DNA from: Plectrocnemia conspersa
Taxonomy: Eukaryota; Arthropoda; Insecta; Trichoptera; Polycentropodidae
NCBI GenBank assembly: GCA_009617715.1
Contig: VTFK01000110.1
Span: 372,001 to 436,000 of the forward strand
Length of the DNA stretch: 64,000 bases
Direction: 5' to 3'
The number at the start of each line of letters is the position of its first letter. Positions within the stretch are counted from its first letter, which is position 1. The position numbers and the translations under genes were made by a program. The notes beneath the pieces are model-generated. The model ran no database searches and was not told the DNA's origin. It worked only from the letters and a program-made list of their open reading frames with translations. This document shows positions 24,880 to 35,470 of the stretch, piece after piece.

Positions 24880-25490
24880 ACGTTCCTGGGTCGCATGATT
24901 CACGTGCGGTCTATTTTTGTGGTCAACAAATTAAATGGTCAGTATATAAATAAATTTAGGTCAAAATCGGTCAGAATTTTATTAACAGCCTGGTTATAAT
25001 TAAATTATTCAGGGTCAGAATAAATATCAAGTGGTTCAAATAAAAATATAGGACGATCATGTGAATTAAAAAAATATAACATTTATAAATATAATTATTT
25101 ATATAAGAAATATCTTATAAAATATCTCACCTGCATCTGAACTGCTATACATGTTAGGTGCGAGCGAGCGTTGGTCATAACAGTGAACACCCCATGAATA
25201 ACTCTCAATGAATCGAATCTATTTAATTGTATGTAGGAAGCAGGAATAATGACAGTATGCTTGGCTTGTTGTGTTGACATCTGATAATGTTGCTAGCCTA
25301 ACCAAACAAGTTGCCTCTAAAGCACCTTGATAATGACCATGTATAATTATACTGATCACCTGTCAACATAAAACTGACCTTAAGGTTAAATACAGAATAT
25401 ATAATATGAATACTGACTGAAAACAACGATTCTGGTCATCTGTCATATTGATTCTTACCATTTAAATATAAATTCTGACCTGAAAAAGAG
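24880..25490 (-). repeat. Interspersed repeat with GGTCA motifs, copy 2
   Basis: Inverted copy of the repeat at 1140-1700. Matching landmarks are cacgtg with ggtcagtatataaat, gggtcagaataaa, atataggacgatcatgtga, ggtgcgagcgagc, gaacacccca, aaccaaacaagttg and tgtcaacataaaactgacc. It sits inside the interrupted tandem array. Confidence 0.6.
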
Positions 25491-25760
25491 AAGCCATTTT
25501 TATAGTGCAAAGTATCAAATGTACAGTGGAAACTATTACATTTTTAGTGCAATTATATATTTACCTCTATGTTAAAAGTCCCAAAACAATAGTTTTCTTT
25601 GTTATTTTGAGTGTACGAGAGATGGGTAAAAATAACTACAATAATATTTGTCGCTACCAACGCTAATATATTGTTGTTAACATCTTGATCTCTATAGCAC
25701 GCAACTATAACACCTTATATCAAGTATAAAAACCTAAACGGTTACATTTCTTTTTTGATA

Positions 25761-27140
25761 ATCACAAATATATCAATCATTGTAATATCACTGAAAACTT
25801 GATAAATGTACCTTAGATAAAAACGATAGACAGATAATCTAACTGGAAGTGTATAATTAACTTTTTTGCTCAAGAATTATTCATCGCTTATAAATTAGGT
25901 TTGCAGGAAACTGGTGATTCAGAGGCAGAGGTTAAGGTTCGTTTTTTAGAAGTATTTTTGCTCATATATATTTAGCCAAGCATGAGTTCTCATGCCAGCT
26001 TCCCACGTGCGCATATGTGAGAAATTTTCCAAGATATCTAACAATTATATTGTGTGGGATAGTTCGATCAATACTATTTTTAAACCTTTCGATGAGTTGT
26101 AGCTGTCTTTAAAACGGTATCGGTAGAAGTAAGCCACAATATGTGACCTATGAATAGCTCGTTTTTTACAAAATTGGCGTAATGTAGGTATTAAATCTTG
26201 CGATCTGTTAATAAAAAAAAAAATACTACTGTTTTTAATAGTGAAGTATATTTCAGGATCAACAGTGACGAATGAAAATTCTTACTTTGCTATTTTAAGC
26301 AATTTAGTTTAGGAAATACTAATGAGAGGGTGATTCAAATTAGATTCACGCAGGGGTGGGTATACTTCTGTATCAACAATATGTTTTACATTGCTATTTT
26401 GAGTTATTTAATTTTGGGAAAATATCAGCCTCTCAGACATAAATTTCCCGTGGAGACGAATTATTTGTAATGGTTTCTCGTAGTCTACGACAAATTGGCT
26501 TATTATTTTTGAAGGTTTTTTAAATATATAAATACAAGTTCTCTCTTGTCATTTACATTAAATTACTACTTGTTTTTAAATCGATGAATGTTTATGAACG
26601 AATTGTGAGTGGGTATCTGCATTATGTAATATGCATTTTGATGCACGTCTCATTAATATTTTTATATTCGTTTTAAGATGACCTCGAAGTCGAGTGACAC
26701 ATTTAATAAATTATTGCTAGAATATTGCTGAGGAAATATTATTCTTGTGACTTATTGCTTACAATACTTGAAATTTACATGCTTACACAATTGTATATTC
26801 ATCATTTTTAAAAGAATCGACAGTAACTTGACTATTTATTTTGCTAGTCATGATGTAAGCTGTTTTATGCATAATCATAATGATATTTTTTATAAATTAT
26901 GATTATGGCGGAAATTGCGCAATGCTTGCACTATTCTATTTATATACATTTAATCTATGTAGGTAATGTGAATTCGAATAGAATGTGTTCCTTCTATTCC
27001 AAACATAGAATCCCGGCTACTTCCAAAAATAATACAAGCTATCTAAATTTAGCGTTTATTGATTCGTTATAACGCTCGTTCGTCATTTCATAGTCACTAG
27101 AAACATAAATTAGGTGGTGCTTATTGCTGTAGATTGTGCT
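25761..27140. other. AT-rich stretch, nothing recognised
   Basis: No reading frame of note, no splice-supported exon and no clear terminal repeats were seen. Confidence 0.45.
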
Positions 27141-27145
27141 GCTTA

Positions 27146-27521
27146 TTATCCTAGTGCAGTATCGGTTTTTGCAGGTGCATAGGTTATCAGTTTGTAAGGA
27201 ATCATTTCATTAGACGTACGGCAGTTTGCTCCATCTTGTTGCATCCATATTCTCTTATCGTATCCTTGTAATTTCTGGAATTGTGTCTGGAAAAATCCCT
27301 TGACATATTCTTCAGAATTAACAGTAACATAATTGCCACGTGCTTTTAATGACATAGCCACCCTGCGGATGCCCTTTGATGGCATAGCCACCCAATTTTT
27401 CACTTTTAGAGAATAGAGAAGCGTTTGATGATTTGAGTTTGCGGTTTTCTCTGCTCCAGAACTTGCAATTTTGCTTATTAACGTGCCCGTTTAAATGAAT
27501 ATGGGTTTCGTCATAGAACAA
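27146..27521 (-). mobile_element. mariner/Tc-type transposase pseudogene fragment
   Basis: The minus strand reads FYDETHIHLNGHVNKQNCKFW, then, after frame breaks, TVNSEEYVKGFFQTQF and WMQQDGANCRTSNE. DExHFHLNGxVNKQNxRxW and QQDGAxxHT surround the first and second catalytic aspartates of a common insect DDE transposase. The spacer holds a short duplicated segment (GGYAIKG/GGYVIKS) and stop/frame damage, so it is dead. Ends were not found. Confidence 0.75.
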
Positions 27522-28308
27522 TATGTCTTAAAAAATATTTTTCGTAATATCCAGTTATCGGGTTTTAAATCTTGCACTAATTGGATCTTATATGAGTGTA
27601 GTTTCAAAAGTTCAGTTCCAAAAAAGATTTAGCAGCAGAACGCTTGCGTGTCGACAAGCCCGGCTCTTCTCGTACAGTTCTGCAGTAGTTTGTATGATTA
27701 ATTTCTTTGACTCCTTTAGTAAAAGAATACAGCTAACACGTTCTTTGCTTGCTGATTATTTTACAAATACGTTTTATTGGTCGCTTTTGTCGAATAAATT
27801 TGTCATACCTATTTTGACTATTTCATTATTTTGTTGATAATCACAACGCACGGCCGTTTTTAAAAAAATGCATATTTGAGAATACCGATTCTTTTTACTG
27901 ATCATTGCACTGTTTCAATGTGTATTTTTATTGCTATTTCCTACATTAAAACAAATTTAAATACAATAAACATTATTTATTACACCCTTATTGTAGTTTG
28001 TATGAAACTGACAAATGATTTTTAACCATCGATAACAGAAAATGTATGTCTGTCATAAGTAATAGTTTTAAAATTATAGTACAGTAAACCCCTCTATAGC
28101 GTATGCGGCAGTCCCTCTTGTTTACAAACTAAATACAAGGTCATTTAATACATAAAAATGTGAAAAAAGTTTGATTTGCTAATTTCGTCAAATTCACAAA
28201 ATACAATTGATTTGAGCGTAGAGATTGGGACTTCGCTATAGGAATACTACGTTATAGGGATGACATACAACGTTTGGGGTTAGGTTTTGTCAACTGTATT
28301 TTATACCA

Positions 28309-28670
28309 TACGGCTGAACAGTTGAACACAATCCACAAAAAAAATTTAAAGGGTATGATTAAAATAAATTATAAAGCAGTTTTTTTATTATATCATAATC
28401 AATTGATTAACTCATTTATTTATGTGACTAAATAATTTAAATGTTCGTGACTCTCGGAAAAAAATATTGAATCATTCTTTTTTTTAATATACAGATAGTA
28501 ATATCAGAGGTTTATCTGTATATATAAAAAAATTAATCAATATTTTTTAAATCTAACAAATCAATCCATGCTTTATTATTCGTTCCATTTCAATTTTTTT
28601 TGCGGATTGTGTTCAATTGTCACTATGTAACCTTGTCATGAGTTCAATTGTCATAGAACCGTATGTTTAT
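28309..28670. mobile_element. Foldback-like element with gttcaattgt ends
   Basis: The left part reads atacggctgaacagttgaacacaatccacaaaaaaaat and is mirrored on the right by atttttttttgcggattgtgttcaattg and, further out, gaaccgtatg. Between them lies a second inverted pair (aaaaatattgaatcatt... / ...aatcaatattttt, about 28460-28548) centred on a short loop. Non-coding. Confidence 0.6.
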
Positions 28671-28713
28671 GCTTTGGCTTCATTTTCAGTTGGCATTGAT
28701 AGTGTACCGCGAT

Positions 28714-28969
28714 TTAACCTTTTAAATGCTGTACGGACGCTGGTGTCCGCAAACGAACGACGACATGAATGTCGATAGGACGCTGGTGTCCACTCCTAAT
28801 TTTAATTTTTTTTTGTAAAATTATGATTTTTTAATATTTTTTGTGAATTGTATTTTATTTTGTTTTTATTCACACAAAAAATTAAATTTAAAATCATCTA
28901 CATTAGCAAAAAAATGCTTGGCATTTTTATCATACATCGCGTAATTTCGCTTGGCACTGATAGTGTTAA
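28714..28969 (-). mobile_element. piggyBac-like MITE, copy 2
   Basis: Flanked by TTAA on both sides (28714-28717 and 28966-28969). The left reads ttaaccttttaaatgctg and the right cgcttggcactgatagtgttaa. Inverted relative to copy 1 at 18637-18933, with shared words aaaaaatgcttggcattttt and gaacgacgac. The TTAA duplication supports piggyBac type. Non-coding. Confidence 0.65.
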
Positions 28970-29429
28970 AACTTTAATAAAATCGTGAATAAATCTGTTT
29001 TACTTTTTTGATTCTAATAAATTCGTAAATTTCTAAAATAGAAAAATTGTGATTACTTTTGAATTAACTTTACATAAGTTCAAATATTTTATATTATTAA
29101 TGAACCTCGGTAAAGTATTACCAATGAGCATTTACAAGCAGTAAGGTATATATTATATGTATACCTAATACATTTTATCAACGAATATTCTGATTACGCT
29201 GTGCTTTCCCAGAAAAATAGTATTTCCAGCTATTATAATCACGTTGAACGAGGAAAGATTATGTTGTAATATGTTGAGCTTGACGTACGTGCATATGTTT
29301 ACATCAAAATACGCGAAAACAAGCATGTTTTACCTTGAATAGTGTTTGCTTTCGTACTTTTCAGAACTGTACTTATCGTTATCAAGCAGTAAAAATGTTT
29401 TAACCCAGTTTCATCTAAACATCTATTTT

Positions 29430-29800
29430 TTTGCAATCATGCTGTACAATCGCGTGTCAAATTTGTGAAATTTTCAATGCATTCGCAGCGCGTGTTGTAC
29501 TCAGTATTACCGTGCGCTTTCCTTCGGTTGGGCGTCGCTGCCGCAGCAGGTGTGCTCCACTGAGGAGCAGCTGCTCGGCGGGTCCAGGTGATCTTTTCGA
29601 GGGCCAATCCCCGAATTTCTACGGCACGGGACAGTGTGGATTTGCCACGTGCCGTGGGTAGCACATTGCCGCCGAGCTCTTTCTGGAAGCAGCCTACTTT
29701 TTCTTGGTCCACATTGCTTCCATCCATCATAAAATATCATGCGGTAAGTGTGTATCAAATTACTCGAGGTTGCAGATTACATTTCTGCTCTCGTTTCGCG
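29430..29800. promoter_or_regulatory. GC-rich island with open frames on both strands
   Basis: A sharply GC-rich block with a strong plus-strand donor, gcg|gtaagt, at 29743/29744, and open frames both ways. The minus frame 29730-29437 starts with ATG ATG GAT and encodes a 97-residue Arg/Ala/Thr-rich peptide with no motif that I know. As a plus-strand 5'UTR exon it would splice to IAP1 or an unseen gene; as a minus-strand gene it would be an orphan. The evidence does not decide. Confidence 0.3.
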
Positions 29801-30699
29801 ATAAGATAAACTGCGTACTGAGAATAAGTGATATTGATCTAATTTGTCTTGGCGCGTCAGTAAGATAGCTCGTATTTTTTTTAATAATTTTCTGAAAAGG
29901 TATGTGACGTTTTAAACGTCGATATTTAACGGATTTTCCATTGATGTTTTTGGTACACAAGGCATTTTTAAGAAATTGATATTCCGCTTGTGGTTTGTGA
30001 CAAATTTCTTTTATAATACAAGTAGACTGAAAATTGTATATTTTTCGCGTATTTTGTAATATAAAAAACCCAGCCAGTACCTTTGATACTAAACCGAAAA
30101 TACTTACGTATGCATTAATGTAATACTATCAGAAACCATGTTTGAATATCTATGCAGCTGTATATAGTATGACCGTTGGATGTTGGATGCGCAATAATAG
30201 TGTAGTGTTTTTTGAATGCAATTCTTACATCATATTTTTGATGATTTTTTGTTAAAAAAATCTAAATACTAAATATATATGATTCACATGCTACTAATTC
30301 CTGGTATAAGTTTGATATCAACATATTGATCGTATTCGTAAATATATGATGCAATTCTTAATAAAATATTTTGCTGGTTTGCTGTCTGATTGAGTACTTA
30401 TCCCCAAACAGTTAATTTATTTTACATATTTTCAATATATTCGGCTTTTGTGAATTTTTTTCATATATATTCAAAAGTTCTTAATATTTTTTATAAAATT
30501 AATATAAAATATTTTTTAATGTCATTTACAATATCGCACTCCTTAATTTATTGGTATTGTTTTTTATAAAAAAATATAAATTTTGTATTGTAAAATATTA
30601 TGTTTTAACTTTAATTATATATGTATGTAAATATTTGGGGTACATCAAAACAGTGTATGAACGATACCGCTCAAAGGGTTAAACGAGTTAGCTTGGCAC

Positions 30700-31020
30700 A
30701 CTGTGTCTGTCAGTCATAATTTTTTATTTTTGAACTTATTTTTTATTTTATTTATGAGCTGTAGTATTAGCTCTTTAACCAGATATGTACGAACTAGCTC
30801 GATTTTAATTAATCATTACCATATTCATATGTGTTTAGGAAAATCTAGGTAAACCTAATCTGTGATGATCGATCAGAATTATAATTATACAATAATCACT
30901 AATTCCAATCTCCCAAACACGATAGAAATTTAAAAACAAGGTCCGTATAGGATTCGAACCCAGGTCTTTCAGGTCAATAATCAGACTAATACCACTATTT
31001 CACCAAATGCGTAAAATTAT
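30700..31020 (-). repeat. tRNA-derived SINE-like sequence
   Basis: On the minus strand, 31013-30942 reads like a worn tRNA: an A-box-like gtgaaatagtggtattagtc, then a B box ctgggttcgaatcc, ending tatacggacc. No proper anticodon stem forms, so it is not a functional tRNA. About 200 unrelated bases follow, ending ctcataaataaaataaaa, the layout of a tRNA-headed SINE with an A/T-rich tail. Confidence 0.5.
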
Positions 31021-31139
31021 CTTATTGGGTGTTGATTGGCATCCAACTAATATAAAGGATCCACTTCTCAAATTCAGTAAAATTTTAATTCAAACATAAA
31101 TCTTTCTGTTCCAGAATCATTCATTATTTTACAATTTAC

Positions 31140-31600
31140 GATTTAGACGACACGTTGAGCTTTTGTGCAAGCTTCTGCATCGTTAATCTCGAACCTGGTT
31201 TTCAGGCAGCCCTAATATCCTTACTAACAACCTGCCTTTACGTAGATATTCAATGTCAAAATACTCGGAACAAAATTTTTAGAACCACTTTGACTCCTAA
31301 ATTTAATGGCATACTTGTCCAAACATATTACATATGTTTTTAACTAAATTGAAACTCTTAAAGCATAATATAGCTTAACTGAGATTATTTTATCTCCGCT
31401 GCCATTGTTGATTTATGGTTATAAATATCAAAACAAAAATAATCTCGTTATTAAATAGCATCATTAATACGAATACTGTTAAGACACTGAAAAAATAGTG
31501 AAATTATCGTTATTTTATAAAAAGTTATACATTTTTGCATATGTAAGAAAAAAAACGCAGACTAATGGGTCAACTTGCTATGTTTCTCGACTCGATGTAG
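31140..31600 (-). mobile_element. mariner 5' half, degraded
   Basis: Inverted copy of 39600-40030. Shared words are ctccgctgccattgttg, aagcataatatagcttaactgagattatttta, gatattcaatgtcaaaa and gccctaatatcctta. In the minus-strand translation the piece covers the untranslated leader and the N-terminal DNA-binding part of a mariner transposase (the FDIEYLRKGR-type segment). Only the 5' half is present. Confidence 0.6.
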
Positions 31601-32280
31601 TTTCAGTAACCCGGTTTACGAAGTACTTACGAGTTCATAATGCTTAAAACTAATTGATGGTAATCGTTTGATAGATTTTATAGGCTTTGTTAATATTTTG
31701 CATTGCTTTTGAAAGCTGTCGGCATTAGCCGTAACGAAGAAAATAAGCAAAATCTTTTGATATGAATCAAAGCGAATTTATTGTCATCGATATTGCGTCC
31801 AATTTTGTGCAGAGCGAACCATAAGTTATACATCAGTTTTGTACATGATATTTTATGTTAAATTAATTTGGGCTATTCAAGAACTTTGTATATAGATAGA
31901 TCCGTGTATCGATTGATTGGTACTTCTCGTATAGTGCAAAAAATACAACGGTTTATTTTTGCGACTGCGCAAAAACTTGTATTAAAGTTGATAAGAATCA
32001 AACCGGGGGCTACCAACTGTTTTTTACTTTCAAGTTTTAAAGCGTTATAAATTATGTGGTTAGTTAATTCGATTATTTAATTTATGACTAATGCTTCAAT
32101 TTTTATATCTATTGCAAGTAATCGGGGGCGATACATTTTCCCATAAGCAATTACTGAGAATGCCTAATCGGTGATGATATTATCAGCTGTTTTTCATTTT
32201 TTGTTGATTATTTTTTAGCCAAAAATAACATCACTCTGAGACGTTTTCACTTCCTGGCTGGCGTCATTGTATCAATGACC
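31601..32280. other. AT-rich stretch upstream of IAP1 island
   Basis: Nothing coding or repetitive recognised. Confidence 0.4.
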
Positions 32281-33665
32281 CCGTTCGTTCTCGTTCAACG
32301 GCACCGATAGTGCCGGCTCGAAGTTTCAAGTCCTAAATTTGATTTCTAGACAGTATTTTGCCGATCGTAACGCTCAAAATGTTGCGCTAGCGCTCTGTCG
32401 CGCGCGCATATGCGTGCACTTCAATTGATGTGTCGCCGAACGGAACTGAATCATTATTTTTCCTTCGCAATGAACGTCAAACCGTAGTTATCGTCACCAT
32501 CAACATCCGCTTCGTTATAATGTTGTGCTTATCATGGTTTTGCGGGATTTAGTGTTCCAGTTGTGTATAGCTCGCACCTACGCGCATACAAGTGTACCCA
32601 AGGATCGATAGATAATCAGTTCGTGAGGCAACAGACAAAGGTAGGGTTCGGTTCGGTTGCGGTGGTACATCATCAAAGAAATGCGAACAACGAAGGAATG
32701 CGATGCTGGAGACCGTGAGAGCGGCCGCTCGAGAGGAGCGGACGCGAGAGTGGGAATTGTGGAATGCACAGTGGTGTAGTTGGACCTAAAAGGGCCTCGG
32801 TTTTAAACCCATATTTCATATTATTAATCGCGGGGGCGTTTTGTTTTGCATCCATACGATACGCGATGACCATCATCGTCCGTTTATGGCGATGGCGATC
32901 TCTTAGCATATTGCACCGCTTTTCAGGCATGTGTGATAATATCTGTATATTCAATGACGCTTTTGTGTCTGTCCTAACATCTGGTAAGTCGTCATCGCTT
33001 GGATTTAGATTCAATCGCAAATTTAAGTCCTTTTCAATCGATTTTGTGAAGAATTAATTAATCAATCATCATTTAATTCAGGACTGTTTTATTGCGACAC
33101 GGTCATATAAATTAGACCACAAAGGTCAAATTCGAACGCCATCGCGCAATTTAAATTAATTATTGCCATACGTACTATGTACTCTTTCTAGATTATCGGT
33201 TACCTGTAATACTTCTTAGTATTAGTGTTCTGTATCATGTATTCCGCTATCGCTATCAACTGTGTTTACTTATATGTACAACGCTTAGTGTTTTCTAGGC
33301 TTTCAGCGCGTTATTGCGCAAGAGATCGATCCGAGAGTGGGCGTCTTCGAGGCTTTTCACGTATCGATGCATTTTCCGCGCTACTGCTATTCCACGATGA
33401 TCTCATTTGTCCGCGTGACTTCATAATTAAAAAGTTTTAGAGTTTCCTAGAACGTCCTTGATCACGTGTGCGATCCGTGCACTATATCGGTGTTTACTAG
33501 TATGTTCGTACGTCATTCACAGCTTTGTGCTCGTCGCGTAATGTTGTTTATATAATACGCAATGTCGTTTTATGTAAGCACACTACATCCACCCCTGAAG
33601 CGGCATTCCGTAGACGTTTATTCGTTCTCCGTCCCTTTCGCTAACGGTTGCGTTCCCTGTTGCAG
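32281..33665 (+). promoter_or_regulatory. Likely IAP1 promoter region and 5'UTR exon
   Basis: GC- and CpG-richer DNA directly upstream of IAP1. A strong donor (ctg|gtaagt) lies at 32983/32984, and a good acceptor (ccctgttgcag) ends at 33665, 72 bases before the IAP1 ATG. The simplest transcript has an untranslated exon somewhere in about 32500-32983 joined to 33666. Open frames in the exon (such as 32764-32983) are not believed to be translated. The transcription start cannot be placed. Confidence 0.5.
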
Positions 33666-33737
33666 CTACTATCTCCAGCCCGGTCGCATTCCAGTTCGAG
33701 TCTCGGAGCAGCGGCGTTCTATCAACTTTTCGCCTAA

Positions 33738-34814
33738 ATGAGTCTAGCGGAGAAGAACCTGGCGAACGACCACAGTCGTCATTTTGTACCGAAATGTGCC
33801 GAAATAGCCGACAATTTCTTGGACCGCAAACCGCTGGTTGAAGTCAAGCTGGCCGTCATCTCAGCCGACACCACCGACCACGGGAAACGGGAGGCCACCT
33901 CGTCCAGTGCCTCCGTCGACGAGCCGCCCCCCGAAATCCTCGACTTGCGACGCGAGGAGGACCGCCTCAAGACGTACGTTTCTTGGCCCGTTATCTTCGT
34001 GGACCGCAACCGTCTGGCCAGAACGGGCTTCTACTATTTGGGCGTAGAAGATAAAGTGCGATGCTATTTCTGCCGAGTGGAACTCGGCCATTGGGAGGAA
34101 GGAGACGATCCGATCGTCGATCATGAACGGTGGAGTCCTCTCTGTCCGTTGTTGAGAGGCCGCGCCATCACAAACGTTCCGCTCATATCCAACAACGAAT
34201 CTTCTCTAACGTTCGACAATGCAAGTCAAGATGTGTGCGGCATGCGGGACCGCTCGTCTGATGGACCTCAACGTCCAGCTTACGCCCTCGAAACGGCGAG
34301 AATACAAAGTTTCGCCGATTGGCCCTGTCGAATGAAGCAAACCGCCGCCACGATGGCCGACGCCGGATTCTTCTACACCGGTTCCGGCGACAAGACAGTG
34401 TGCTATTACTGCGGCGGCGGTCTGAAAGACTGGGAAGACAACGACGATCCGTGGGAACAGCACGCCAGGTGGTTCCCGTCGTGCCACTACGTTCGTCTGG
34501 TGAAAGGCGAATCGTTCGTTCAAAAAGTAAGAGCTCATCCGGTTAAAATGACTCAGTTCAATCCTAAGGATCCGCCTACATCCGTAGCGACTCAGTTAAC
34601 TCAACCGCTGGGTGTCGATCGATCCACTGAAGAAAACATCGAAAAAGTTGAGGAATCCAACAATGTCTGCAAATTGTGTTTCACTGGCGAACGTAACATT
34701 TGCTTTGTTCCGTGCGGTCATGTAGTAGCGTGTCCTAAGTGCGCCCTCTCGATACAAAAATGTCCCGTTTGTCGTAAACAATTTACTAGTACTATGCGGC
34801 TGTATTATTCATAA
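33738..34814 (+). CDS. IAP1: Inhibitor of apoptosis 1-like (BIR-BIR-RING)
   Basis: A 358-residue E3 ubiquitin ligase that in insects binds and ubiquitinates caspases and is displaced by Reaper/Hid-type proteins. BIR1 spans about 74-139 with zinc ligands C109, C112, H129 and C136. BIR2 spans about 184-252 with C222, C225, H242 and C249, including GFFYTGSGDKTVCYYCGGGL. The C-terminal RING has C311, C314, C326, H328, C332, C335, C342 and C345, ending TMRLYYS. Domain order and length fit fly Diap1 and moth IAP. The first 73 residues are low in known motifs. The ATG at 33738 follows a 5'UTR acceptor at 33665, and no earlier in-frame ATG is needed. The whole coding region is one exon, unlike the IAP2-like paralogue 22 kb upstream on the same strand, and is much GC-richer than its surroundings. 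No poly-A tail or flanking repeats suggest a retrocopy. Confidence 0.97.
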   Translation: MSLAEKNLANDHSRHFVPKCAEIADNFLDRKPLVEVKLAVISADTTDHGKREATSSSASVDEPPPEILDLRREEDRLKTYVSWPVIFVDRNRLARTGFYYLGVEDKVRCYFCRVELGHWEEGDDPIVDHERWSPLCPLLRGRAITNVPLISNNESSLTFDNASQDVCGMRDRSSDGPQRPAYALETARIQSFADWPCRMKQTAATMADAGFFYTGSGDKTVCYYCGGGLKDWEDNDDPWEQHARWFPSCHYVRLVKGESFVQKVRAHPVKMTQFNPKDPPTSVATQLTQPLGVDRSTEENIEKVEESNNVCKLCFTGERNICFVPCGHVVACPKCALSIQKCPVCRKQFTSTMRLYYS

Positions 34815-35470
34815 ACTATAGTGATCACTGTAAATTGTAAATTTCAATATGTATATTAATTTTGTCTCTAAATGTGTCCCATTTTTTTTTTTATTTTTGT
34901 GTGCTTGTGTGTAAAAATTTTGTATAATTGAAAACATAATTTGTGTATCTATATATATATATTTATGTAACGAAGGTGGGATGATTAGAAGTTAAATGTT
35001 GGATATGGAAAACGATCTATTATTTTGTAAATACTTTTCTGCAGAGTAGTCGGAGTAAAAGAATCTCAAGGAATACAGTTTCTCACTCAAATCGACATCG
35101 AACATGCAAGCTCCGACAGATTGTAAATGACGATTTGATATTACGGGGCTTGTTCTTCTATGAACGATTATTGCATTATTTTATTCCCACAAAGTAACAA
35201 AGGCACTGCATTTCAAGTGTACTAATAATTATAATTAAAGTTTGAAAACAGATGTTATTTAATTGTAATTAATGTAATACCAAAAATATCTGTAAATAAT
35301 ATAGTCGATATATAAACATTACTTATAAACGTTTTAGTATAACTTAGTTTATGTTCATTTAATAAAATAAAACGTGAATTTAATCGATTTAAAAAGTTTA
35401 TTCATTTTTAATTTCACATTTTTTCACCCCTTGTGTTCTTACTAATTTATAAATAAAGAACGATTTTTCA
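34815..35470. terminator. Convergent 3' ends of IAP1 and MSH2
   Basis: IAP1 (plus) and MSH2 (minus) face each other across 656 bases. The best plus-strand polyadenylation signal is aataaaataaaa at 35361-35372. The minus-strand AATAAA is at 35402-35397. The two signals are about 30 bases apart, so the two transcripts probably meet or overlap slightly. Confidence 0.6.

Larger units (their letters stand above)
23733..25760 (+). repeat. Degenerate tandem repeat (about 280-base unit), interrupted
   Basis: Similar units occur at about 23733-24020 and 24020-24300, and part of a third at 25560-25760. Shared words are cctaaacgtgtat, ttttcgca(c/t)gatgat, aaaacaatag(c/t)ttt, ggtaaaataactacaa and gtcgctaccaacgct. 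About 1.25 kb between unit 2 and the partial unit 3 is foreign: a TIR-bearing remnant (24375-24820) and copy 2 of the GGTCA repeat. The simplest reading is insertion into a pre-existing array. Confidence 0.65.

Noticed and set aside
30942..31013. Functional tRNA gene on the minus strand
   Set aside because: B box is good but the anticodon stem and acceptor stem do not pair.
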